9,742 bases of DNA from QHBQ01 sp038230695 (GTDB lineage: Bacteria; Chloroflexota; Chloroflexia; QHBQ01): assembly GCA_038230695.1 (NCBI GenBank), contig JBBRMT010000171.1, positions 1 through 9,742 on the forward strand, given 5' to 3'. Each line of letters starts with the position of its first letter. Within the stretch, counting starts at the first letter, position 1. Positions 1-5,449 of the stretch are shown here, one piece after another. The position numbers and the translations under genes were made by a program. The notes beneath the pieces are model-generated. The model saw only the letters and a list, made by a program, of their open reading frames with translations, made no database searches and was not told the origin of the DNA.

Positions 1-1032
1 CTCGTCGCTGATCTTGCCGGTGCCATAAGTTTCCACCGCCACACTGATGGGGTGGGCAACACCAATGGCGTAGCTCAATTGCAGCTCGAAACGTTCGGCG
101 ATACCAGCGGCGACGATGTTCTTGGCGACGTAGCGGGCGGCATAGGCGGCGCTGCGGTCAACCTTGGTCGGATCCTTGCCGGAGAACGCGCCGCCACCGT
201 GACGGGCAATGCCGCCATAGGTGTCCACAATGATCTTGCGTCCAGTCAGGCCCGCATCGCCCATCGGTCCGCCCACTACGAAGCGGCCAGTGGGGTTGAT
301 ATAATACTTGGTCTTATCATCAAGCAGCGCGGCGGGAACGACCTGGGAAATGACGTGGTTCTTGATGTCCTTCTCCATCTGGTCGCGGCTGACATACTCA
401 TCGTGCTGGGTGCTGACCACAATGGCATCAATGCGCTTGGGCTTGCCGTACTCGTATTCGACTGTAACCTGGCTCTTGCCGTCGGGCCGCAGGTAGGGCA
501 GCAGCCCGTTCTTGCGTACCACGCTCAGTTGGCGGCAGATGCGGTGGGCCAGCGCGATAGTGAGGGGCATATACTCATCGGTCTCGTTGCAGGCAAAGCC
601 AATCATCATACCCTGGTCGCCCGCGCCAACCGCCTCGACCTCGGCCTCGGTCATTTCGCCGGTCTTAGCTTCGAGCGCCATGTCCACGCCCATCGCTATG
701 TCGCTGCTCTGCTCCTTGATTGAGACGATTACGCCACAGGTTTTGTAGTCGAAGCCCTGATCGGTGTGGGTGTAGCCAATGTTCTTGATTGTGTTACGCA
801 CGATTGTTGGGATGTCAACGTATCCGCTGGTGGTAATCTCGCCGAAGACGAGTACCAGGCCGGTGGTCGCTGCTGTTTCGCAAGCGACGCGCCCACGTGG
901 GTCAATCGCCAGGATTGCGTCCAGCACCGCGTCGGATACCTGGTCGCACAGCTTGTCTGGATGGCCCTCAGTGACCGACTCGGAGGTGAGGAACACCTGG
1001 GCCGAATTGTAGAAGGTTGTACTGCTGCTCAT
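1..1032 (-). CDS. metK: S-adenosylmethionine synthetase, 3' end cut by window
   Basis: Makes S-adenosylmethionine from methionine and ATP in the cytosol. I translated the minus strand from the ATG at 1032: 344 residues are open to the window edge (last visible residues GKISDE). Visible signatures are GHPDK (residues 23-27, ATP/methionine site), GAGDQG (136-141, the family hexapeptide) and GGGAFSGKD (279-287, the glycine-rich loop), in the order expected for MetK. Bacterial MetK is usually about 380-400 residues, so roughly 40-55 C-terminal residues lie outside. The start MSSSTTFYNSAQVFLTSESV is preceded by a purine-rich GGAAAGGGAG, with a somewhat long gap to the ATG. It is divergent from the exported protein gene at 1173 and has its own promoter. 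No riboswitch-sized leader is present. Identification is secure. Confidence 0.97.
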   Translation of the reverse strand, partial: MSSSTTFYNSAQVFLTSESVTEGHPDKLCDQVSDAVLDAILAIDPRGRVACETAATTGLVLVFGEITTSGYVDIPTIVRNTIKNIGYTHTDQGFDYKTCGVIVSIKEQSSDIAMGVDMALEAKTGEMTEAEVEAVGAGDQGMMIGFACNETDEYMPLTIALAHRICRQLSVVRKNGLLPYLRPDGKSQVTVEYEYGKPKRIDAIVVSTQHDEYVSRDQMEKDIKNHVISQVVPAALLDDKTKYYINPTGRFVVGGPMGDAGLTGRKIIVDTYGGIARHGGGAFSGKDPTKVDRSAAYAARYVAKNIVAAGIAERFELQLSYAIGVAHPISVAVETYGTGKISDE

Positions 1033-1093
1033 GTTGTAAAACTCTCCCTTTCCTATCTGGGTATGCTCATTCGGGCAGATTAGATCAGTGGCA

Positions 1094-1122
1094 AGTATAA
1101 TGGTAGGAATGGTTGGTGTCAA
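1094..1122 (-). promoter_or_regulatory. Probable sigma-70-type promoter of metK
   Basis: On the minus strand TTGACA (1117-1122) is followed after 17 bp by TATACT (1094-1099). This is a near-consensus housekeeping promoter about 60 bp upstream of the metK start, giving a short leader. Seen directly in sequence; activity is inferred. Confidence 0.75.
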
Positions 1123-1172
1123 GTTAGAAAGTTGTGTTATTATTATAACAGGTTCCCCAAACGGAGGTTGAC

Positions 1173-2963
1173 ATGAAAAGCAAGATTGTTTCTTTCACTC
1201 GCACAGGCTTGGCTGTGATGGTACTCGCCACGTTGCTGGGCGGGGCGCAGCACAGCAATGCGGCGAACCATAGCGATATTACCTTTCCGCAGACTGGGCA
1301 AACCCTGTCGGACGCGCACGGCTTCCTCAGTTACTGGCAGGCGCACGGCGGGCTGGCTCAGTTTGGCTACCCAATCAGCCCTGAAGCGGTGGAGGTCAGC
1401 CCTACCGATGGTAGGCAGTATAGCACCCAGTGGTTCGAGCGCAACCGCTTCGAGTACCACCCGGAGATCAGCGACCCGCAGTACCGTGTGTTGCTGGGGC
1501 TGCTGGGCCGCGACCTTGCGAAAGGGCGCAACAGCGAGCCACCCTTCCAACCCGCCGCCGACCCGCACAACGGCATCTGCCTGTATTTCGCGCCCACCAG
1601 CCACACCCTCTGCCACTCGTTCCGCGACTACTGGGAGCAGCATGGCAGTCTGGCGATCTTCGGATACCCCATCAGCGAGGAGTTCCAGGAGCAGAGTACC
1701 GACGGCAAGACTTACATCGTGCAATACTTCGAGCGCAACCGCTTCGAGTACCATCCAGAGAACATCGGCACGCCTTACGTGGTGCTGCTGGGTCTGCTGG
1801 GGGTGCAGATTGGCGGCTTCCCCATTCCCGCCATCCCCACTGCCGATACCGCGACCACCCTGATCGTGCCGGACAAGTTCAAGAATAATGCCAAGTGGCA
1901 GACCCCTCATACCTTGACTGGACCGGCGGGGATGCAGATTAGCCTGTTCGGTCTCAGCCCGGGGCCACGCATGATGGCGGTGGCTTCCAACGGTGATTTG
2001 TTCGTCTCCGACACGCGCACCGGCCAGGTGTTCGTCATGCCTGACCGCGCCCATACTGGCGTGGCCGACCAGAGCAAGGTGTTCGTCGCAGGCGTGACCG
2101 ACATGGAGAAGCCGCACGGTCTGGCCTTCCACAATGGCTACCTCTACATTGCCAGCGAGAAGGCAGTGTTTCGCTTCCCTTACAGCGACGGCCAACTGTC
2201 CACCACGCCGAACCAAGCCCAGAAGATTGCCGACCTGCCCTATGGTCCCAGCCACGACCTGGCGAATGGGGTAAACCACGATACCCGTTCGCTGGTTTTC
2301 GGGCCGGATGGCAAGATGTATGTGAGCATTGGCTCCGACTGCGACCTGTGCGAAGGCGACACGCGGCGGGCGAAGATTATGCAATTCAACGCTGACGGCA
2401 GCGGCGGGCGCGTCTTCGCCAGCGGCATCCGCAACGCAGTGGGGCTTGACTTCGACCCGCGCACGGGCCTGCTATGGGCCTCGGTCAACGAGCGCAACAA
2501 GGAGGGCAACAACTTCCCACCCGACTATCTCACCCCCATCCGCGACGACGGCGATTACGGGTGGCCCTACTGCGTGGGCAAGCCGCCGCAGCCCGACCCC
2601 AAGTTCGGTAAGTCGGCAGACTTCTGCGCCAGCAAGGATACCGGCGCGGCAGACATCCCTGCACACATGGCTCCGCTGGGCATCCGCTTCTACGAGGGAG
2701 GCGCGAACCTGCCCAAAGGCTACGAGGATGGCATCTTCGTGGCGGCGCACGGGTCGCAGGAGCGCCAGCCCGCCTACGGCTACGAGGTGCGCTTCGTATC
2801 TCTACGCCCCGGCCAGATGACGCTAGGTTCGCAGGTGGTGATTACCGGCTGGCTGGTCAACGGTCAAGCCTGGGGTCGTCCGGTGGATGTGGTCTTTGGC
2901 AAGGATGGCGCGATGTACGTCAGCGACGATGCAGGCGGCGCGGTCTATCGGGTTACTTTCTAG
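1173..2963 (+). CDS. Exported PQQ-type sugar (sorbosone) dehydrogenase-like beta-propeller with two FGYPIS modules
   Basis: A 596-residue protein. Residues 1-30 form a Sec-type signal peptide (basic MKSKIVSFTR, hydrophobic core, likely cut after HSNA), so it acts outside the cytoplasm. Residues 45-117 and 146-216 are two copies of a module with [SD]YWxxHG[GS]LAxFGYPIS ... FERNRFEYHPE ... VLLGLLG. Residues about 250-596 resemble the COG2133 glucose/sorbosone dehydrogenase beta-propeller: KPHGLAF (313-319), a likely position for the catalytic histidine, then RSLVFGPDGKMYVSIGS (372-388), NAVGLDFDPRTGLLWASVNE (421-440) and DYGWPYCVGKP (461-471). Cys390, Cys393, Cys467 and Cys485 could form disulfides. 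The ATG has GGAGG (1163-1167) 5 nt upstream. It stands alone, convergent with ruvB. The fold call is good; the substrate and PQQ dependence are inferred from the family only. Confidence 0.85.
   Translation: MKSKIVSFTRTGLAVMVLATLLGGAQHSNAANHSDITFPQTGQTLSDAHGFLSYWQAHGGLAQFGYPISPEAVEVSPTDGRQYSTQWFERNRFEYHPEISDPQYRVLLGLLGRDLAKGRNSEPPFQPAADPHNGICLYFAPTSHTLCHSFRDYWEQHGSLAIFGYPISEEFQEQSTDGKTYIVQYFERNRFEYHPENIGTPYVVLLGLLGVQIGGFPIPAIPTADTATTLIVPDKFKNNAKWQTPHTLTGPAGMQISLFGLSPGPRMMAVASNGDLFVSDTRTGQVFVMPDRAHTGVADQSKVFVAGVTDMEKPHGLAFHNGYLYIASEKAVFRFPYSDGQLSTTPNQAQKIADLPYGPSHDLANGVNHDTRSLVFGPDGKMYVSIGSDCDLCEGDTRRAKIMQFNADGSGGRVFASGIRNAVGLDFDPRTGLLWASVNERNKEGNNFPPDYLTPIRDDGDYGWPYCVGKPPQPDPKFGKSADFCASKDTGAADIPAHMAPLGIRFYEGGANLPKGYEDGIFVAAHGSQERQPAYGYEVRFVSLRPGQMTLGSQVVITGWLVNGQAWGRPVDVVFGKDGAMYVSDDAGGAVYRVTF
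1305..1820 (+). repeat. Two tandem FGYPIS/FEYHPE modules inside the exported protein gene
   Basis: The module encoded at 1305-1523 is repeated at 1608-1820. The proteins match clearly over FGYPIS and FERNRFEYHPE. At DNA level a 26-bp stretch covering FERNRFEY is identical (1434-1459 and 1728-1753), which suggests recent duplication or gene conversion. The modules are loosely reminiscent of LGFP repeats of cell-wall-associated proteins; that link is only a resemblance. Confidence 0.85.
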
Positions 2964-2984
2964 TAGGGAGTAAAGAGTCCGAAA

Positions 2985-3010
2985 AGGGCGAACAACGGTT
3001 CGCCCCTACA
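2985..3010 (-). terminator. Hairpin repeat copy 1, possible intrinsic terminator of ruvB
   Basis: GGGCGAAC (2986-2993), a 4-nt loop and GTTCGCCC (2998-3005) form a perfect 8-bp GC-rich stem. On the minus strand it is followed directly by TTTTC, in the correct place to end ruvB transcripts. On the plus strand it is followed by CTACAAAC, so it does not look like a terminator for the exported protein gene. The same 26 bp recur at 5241-5266, so it is a dispersed repeat that may have been co-opted. The short T run makes terminator function uncertain. Confidence 0.5.
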
Positions 3011-3048
3011 AACTACGTTATGGATTTTGAACTCATCTCAGTAGTCAC

Positions 3049-3076
3049 ACTCAAACCTCAGCACTCAAACCTCAGC
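3049..3076. repeat. Perfect tandem duplication of a 14-bp unit
   Basis: ACTCAAACCTCAGC occurs twice head to tail, ending 2 bp before the ruvB stop codon. The unit length is twice seven, matching the heptamer periodicity of the other arrays in this window. Confidence 0.85.
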
Positions 3077-3078
3077 AT

Positions 3079-4155
3079 CTACAACTCCAGCCGCCCCTGC
3101 TGCGCGGCATCTGCATCAGTCTCGGCGGTGAGGCGCTCAAGTTCACTGGTGCGGGCGGCGGGATAGGCGATGCCAAGATGGTCGTAGGCGCGACGGGTGG
3201 CGACGCGGCCACGTGGGGTGCGAATCAGGAAGCCGAGTTGTAGCAGATACGGCTCATAGACATCCATAATCGTGTCGGTCTCTTCGCTGGTGCTGGCGGC
3301 CATCGTCTCGATGCCGACTGGTCCGCCGTTGAACTTATCAATGATGGTCTCGATGATGCGACGGTCAAGCTCGTCCAGCCCCAGTTCATCCACCCCCAGC
3401 ATATTCAGCGCGACCCTGGCTATCTCCTCGCTGATTACCCCATCGGCCCGCACCTGGGCGAAGTCGCGCACCCGCTTGAGTAGGCGGTTGGCAATACGTG
3501 GCGTGCCGCGTGAGCGTCGGGCAATCTCCGCTGTTCCCGCCTCGTCAATCTTCACCCGCAGGAAGCCTGCCGACTGGGTGATGATGCGTTCCATGGTCGG
3601 CACATCGTAGAAGTCCAGGTGGTATGTAACTCCGAAACGGGCGCGCAAAGGGCTAGTCAGCAGCGCCAGGCGGGTAGTCGCGCCAATAATAGTGAAGCGT
3701 GGCAGGTTGAGGCGCAGGTTACGGGCGCTCGGCCCTTTGCCGATGATGATGTCCAGCGCATAATCCTCCATCGCCGGATACATGATCTCCTCTACCATGT
3801 GGTTGAGGCGATGGATTTCGTCAATGAAGAGGATGTCGTCCTTCTGCAAGTTAGTCAGAATTGAGGCGAGATCGCCGGGGCGTTCGATGGCCGGGCCAGC
3901 AGTGGGCTTGATGTTCACCCCCATCTCGGCGGCGATGATGCCCGCCAGGGTGGTCTTACCTAGCCCCGGAGGGCCATAGAGCAATACGTGATCGAGCGCC
4001 TCATTACGCCGCTTACTGGCCTCGATGAAGATACGCAGGCTCTCCTTGATCTTCTCCTGCCCGATATACTGATCAAGGTGACGCGGACGCAGGCTCGACT
4101 CCGCCAGCGCCTCCTCCTCCTGCTCAGTGGGGGATACCATTCGCTCTACGGCCAT
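3079..4155 (-). CDS. ruvB: Holliday junction branch migration ATPase RuvB
   Basis: The motor of the RuvAB complex, driving branch migration of Holliday junctions in recombinational repair. It is 358 residues from the ATG at 4155. Walker A GPPGLGKTT (61-69), Walker B ILFIDE (108-113), sensor 1 IIGATTR (157-162), arginine-finger segment SPLRARFG (168-175), sensor 2 GTPRIANRLL (217-226) and the C-terminal winged helix GPVGIETMAASTSEE (278-292) are all intact. The start is chosen because AGGAG sits 5 nt upstream and the usual RuvB N-terminus follows. An open frame continues upstream to 4248, but that part is not RuvB-like and lies in the leader. No ruvA or ruvC is adjacent. A palindrome over the promoter suggests repressor control. 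Confidence 0.97.
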   Translation of the reverse strand: MAVERMVSPTEQEEEALAESSLRPRHLDQYIGQEKIKESLRIFIEASKRRNEALDHVLLYGPPGLGKTTLAGIIAAEMGVNIKPTAGPAIERPGDLASILTNLQKDDILFIDEIHRLNHMVEEIMYPAMEDYALDIIIGKGPSARNLRLNLPRFTIIGATTRLALLTSPLRARFGVTYHLDFYDVPTMERIITQSAGFLRVKIDEAGTAEIARRSRGTPRIANRLLKRVRDFAQVRADGVISEEIARVALNMLGVDELGLDELDRRIIETIIDKFNGGPVGIETMAASTSEETDTIMDVYEPYLLQLGFLIRTPRGRVATRRAYDHLGIAYPAARTSELERLTAETDADAAQQGRLEL

Positions 4156-4175
4156 GATTGCTCCTAAAACTATAT

Positions 4176-4195
4176 CCCTACCCTTTGGGCTAGGG
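4176..4195 (-). promoter_or_regulatory. Small hairpin in the ruvB leader
   Basis: In the ruvB 5' leader, CCCTA, a bulged G, CCC, loop AAA, GGG and TAGGG can pair into an 8-bp stem about 10 nt upstream of the AGGAG ribosome binding site. It could affect translation or mRNA stability. Only the pairing is seen; any function is inference. Confidence 0.4.
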
Positions 4196-4238
4196 AGTTT
4201 GGTTGCGTTTTTGTAACCCTTGTCAGTGAAGATTGGAT

Positions 4239-4268
4239 ATTGTAGCACATATGTGCTACAACTGTCAA
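4239..4268 (-). promoter_or_regulatory. ruvB promoter overlapped by a 22-bp perfect palindrome (probable operator)
   Basis: On the minus strand TTGACA (4263-4268), an 18-bp spacer and TACAAT (4239-4244) form a near-consensus promoter. The predicted transcript start lies about 75 nt before the ruvB ATG. A perfect palindrome with half-site TTGTAGCACAT occupies 4240-4261, filling the spacer and most of the -10 box. This is the typical geometry of a repressor operator. Because ruvB is an SOS gene in many bacteria, a LexA-type repressor is the first candidate, although the half-site is not the Bacillus CGAAC box. Promoter and palindrome are seen; the identity of the regulator is inference. Confidence 0.75.
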
Positions 4269-4529
4269 CCTACCAATATTAGCAGCCTTTGTGATAACCC
4301 ATTCGTCTGTTCACACACCCACTATTGGCACGCATGAATGTAGGCTGTTCAGCGACATATGCTGTGCTTGTTGATCACTTGTCTATTTTACCATATCTCT
4401 TAAGTAAGGATGAGCAGCTAACCACCAAGCTGGGATACAAGTTATTGTCTAGCTTGCTCAATAGAGCGGACCACTGCCCGCCCCTACGCTTACCCCATAA
4501 TTTGTATCACAACTACCGCCCGTATACGT
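4269..4529. other. Intergenic stretch without a supported gene
   Basis: Between the ruvB promoter and the tRNA promoter I see no convincing gene. The plus-strand frame from 4325 to 4558 has no family resemblance, no clear ribosome binding site, and runs over a decayed repeat and the tRNA promoter. The only recognisable element is the degenerate hairpin repeat near 4461-4486. Confidence 0.6.
4461..4486. repeat. Decayed member of the GTAGGGGCG...CGCCCCTAC hairpin family
   Basis: The right arm CCCGCCCCTAC (4477-4486 with neighbours) is intact. The left arm ATAGAGCGG looks like GTAGGGGCGG with G-to-A changes. The loop sequence differs from copies 1 and 2. It is probably a relic of the same broad intergenic repeat type, but similarity rests on the arms only. 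Confidence 0.45.
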
Positions 4530-4559
4530 TTGACAGCAAGCGGCATGATGGCGTATAAT
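4530..4559 (+). promoter_or_regulatory. Promoter of tRNA-Lys
   Basis: TTGACA (4530-4535), an 18-bp spacer and TATAAT (4554-4559) are both perfect consensus hexamers. The expected start of transcription is about 14 nt before the tRNA. Confidence 0.88.
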
Positions 4560-4580
4560 TCAGAGCAGCATCGCTCCTGC

Positions 4581-4654
4581 GGGGGTATAGCTTAATGGTA
4601 AAGCAGCGGACTTTTAATCCGTGGATTAGGGTTCGATCCCCTGTACCCCTACCA
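4581..4654 (+). tRNA. tRNA-Lys (anticodon UUU), CCA encoded
   Basis: Folds as a complete cloverleaf. The acceptor is GGGGGTA with TACCCCT (G-U at the first pair). The D stem is GCTT/AAGC. The anticodon stem is GCGGA/TCCGT around loop CTTTTAA, with anticodon TTT at 4613-4615. The T stem is TAGGG/CCCTG around TTCGATC. Discriminator A and genomic CCA end at 4654. Both G-U pairs at stem ends are acceptable. It decodes AAA and AAG codons and is transcribed as a single-gene unit, with its own promoter and terminator. Confidence 0.96.
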
Positions 4655-4662
4655 ACATGAAG

Positions 4663-4697
4663 GTAGAATGTAGAAGGTGGAATGTAGAAGGTAGAAT
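4663..4697. repeat. Heptanucleotide tandem array (GTAGAAT/GTAGAAG), five units
   Basis: Units in order are GTAGAAT, GTAGAAG, GTGGAAT, GTAGAAG and GTAGAAT. The array sits between the tRNA 3' end and its terminator, so it is transcribed in the tRNA precursor trailer. It resembles the short tandemly repeated heptamers known from some cyanobacteria, and is close to the reverse complement of the array at 5395. Confidence 0.88.
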
Positions 4698-4731
4698 GGG
4701 TGGTGCGCTATCGCACCCCCGTTTTGTTTTT
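4698..4731 (+). terminator. Intrinsic terminator after tRNA-Lys
   Basis: GGTGCG (4702-4707), loop CTAT, and CGCACC (4712-4717) form a stem that extends by GGG/CCC beyond one bulged T. It is followed by GTTTTGTTTTT (4721-4731). This is a strong Rho-independent terminator. Confidence 0.88.
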
Positions 4732-4771
4732 ACTAGCACCTTTTCCGCTGAGAGAGCATGGGAGAGAGTTC

Positions 4772-5008
4772 GTGAGCAAGGTCGAGCTTATTAGCGTTAC
4801 CGCTAGCAACATCGCCAGCTACCGCGCTGAGTGCGTGTTGTTGCCTGGCTGCTTTGTCGAGGGCAGCAGTCTCAGCGAAGTGCTGATTCGCATCGAGGAT
4901 GAGATCAGGGAATATGTGGAGCAGAGTCGCCGCATCGGTTGGCCGCTGCCTGACGAAGTGGTTGCTTATCTGGCCTCGCCCAAATCGCAGACGTGTGGTG
5001 GAAGCTAG
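4772..5008 (+). CDS. HicB-like small protein without HicA partner
   Basis: A 78-residue protein from GTG at 4772, with GGAGAG 5 nt upstream. The frame stays open back to 4700, but that part would start inside the tRNA terminator and has no Shine-Dalgarno site. The segment LLPGCFVEGSSLSEVLIRIEDEIREYV (residues 23-49) followed by GWPLPDE (56-62) matches the partly degraded RNase-H-like fold of HicB antitoxins: 'PGC..eG.sl.EA...i.eai..y' then 'G.p.P'. No HicA toxin is next to it, and no C-terminal DNA-binding domain is visible at this length. Solitary HicB-like proteins of this size are common in Chloroflexota and cyanobacteria and may not act in toxin-antitoxin pairs. It converges on the small gene at 5005-5181. 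Confidence 0.72.
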   Translation: MSKVELISVTASNIASYRAECVLLPGCFVEGSSLSEVLIRIEDEIREYVEQSRRIGWPLPDEVVAYLASPKSQTCGGS

Positions 5009-5181
5009 CTGGTTACCTGCCGCTTGAAATAGGCGATGCCGTTATCTACACTGACCAGTTCCCAGCCATTGTGGCGGGCGTAATCCCAGCACTGCTCCGG
5101 CGAACCCTCGAATAGCCGCACCCCCGTCGTTAGATTGAACATGATCCGCACACGGATGTAGGCATAGTCCCACTCTACCAT
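5005..5181 (-). CDS. Small 58-residue protein, possibly DUF4177-like
   Basis: Found by reading the minus strand from ATG at 5181: 58 residues beginning MVEWDYAYIRVRIMF and ending NGIAYFKRQVTS. The start has AAAGGGG 7 nt upstream. The pattern of an N-terminal strand, a helix (SPEQCWDYARHNG) and then GWELVSVDNGIAYFKR resembles small DUF4177-type proteins ('GWELVsv...yfKR'), which have no firm function. No signal peptide or membrane segment is seen. Its stop overlaps that of the convergent HicB-like gene by 4 bp. Protein-like composition, ribosome binding site and a family-like ending argue it is real, but family membership is a memory-based resemblance. Confidence 0.68.
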   Translation of the reverse strand: MVEWDYAYIRVRIMFNLTTGVRLFEGSPEQCWDYARHNGWELVSVDNGIAYFKRQVTS

Positions 5182-5214
5182 GATGAAACCCCTTTGCTTG
5201 CCTGCTAGTCTAAA

Positions 5215-5323
5215 CAGGTTGTCAGTTCGGCGCTTATCGTAGGGCGAACAACGGTTCGCCCCTACATAACTAGACGTGAAGTTGCGGCAATCGTAAGCCC
5301 CGTGCAGATTGTAAGTTCGGCGC
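5215..5323. repeat. Imperfect 19-bp direct repeats 90 bp apart upstream of the VWA operon
   Basis: CAGGTTGTCAGTTCGGCGC (5215-5233) recurs as CAGATTGTAAGTTCGGCGC (5305-5323), with 17 of 19 bases identical. The downstream copy supplies the -35 hexamer of the operon promoter. They may be duplicated promoter debris or a binding site for a regulator. Confidence 0.6.
5239..5265. repeat. Hairpin repeat copy 2
   Basis: GTAGGGCGAAC (5239-5249), loop AACG, and GTTCGCCCCTAC (5254-5265) fold into an 11-bp stem with one bulged C. Twenty-six bases are identical to copy 1 at 2985-3010. No T run follows on either strand, so it is not a terminator here. Such mobile-looking hairpins fit a MITE- or REP-like intergenic repeat, but no transposase is nearby. 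Confidence 0.85.
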
Positions 5324-5337
5324 GATGATGATATACT
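5309..5337 (+). promoter_or_regulatory. Candidate promoter of the VWA operon
   Basis: TTGTAA (5309-5314), a 17-bp spacer and TATACT (5332-5337) form a reasonable sigma-70-type promoter. The leader to the first VWA gene would be about 105 nt and includes the heptamer array. No other equally good candidate was seen in 5182-5449. Confidence 0.6.
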
Positions 5338-5394
5338 AAGCGCGGCGCAATCGCAACCCCGCCATCACCCTGCGCCCAAACAACCACAAATACG

Positions 5395-5426
5395 AATCTA
5401 CAATCTACAATCTACATTCTACAATC
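5395..5426. repeat. Heptanucleotide tandem array (AATCTAC)
   Basis: AATCTAC occurs three times, then ATTCTAC, then a partial AATC. It lies in the predicted 5' leader of the VWA operon, directly upstream of its ribosome binding site. Confidence 0.88.
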
Positions 5427-5449
5427 CCGATAAGGAGGAACGCAATACT

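Noticed and set aside
52..723. 223-residue plus-strand open frame
   Set aside because: Antisense to metK, whose minus-strand translation shows all family motifs.
1033..1172. SAM riboswitch upstream of metK
   Set aside because: Only about 60 nt separate the predicted transcript start from the ATG, and no SAM-aptamer-like helices or terminator hairpin were seen.
1143..2384. 413-residue open frame on the minus strand
   Set aside because: It is antisense to the clearly coding exported protein gene and its translation shows no domain. Long antisense frames are expected from the codon bias of GC-rich genes.
4156..4248. N-terminal extension of RuvB
   Set aside because: Those codons are leader sequence between the promoter and a good ribosome binding site, and the usual RuvB N-terminus begins at 4155.
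4325..4558. 77-residue plus-strand open frame
   Set aside because: It spans a decayed repeat and the tRNA promoter, has no clear ribosome binding site, and resembles no family.
4772..5181. HicAB toxin-antitoxin module
   Set aside because: The neighbour of the HicB-like gene is convergent, not co-directional, and lacks the HicA histidine-containing dsRNA-binding pattern.
4663..5426. Possible CRISPR array from the short repeats
   Set aside because: Units are 7 bp and directly adjacent, without unique spacers, and no cas gene is present.
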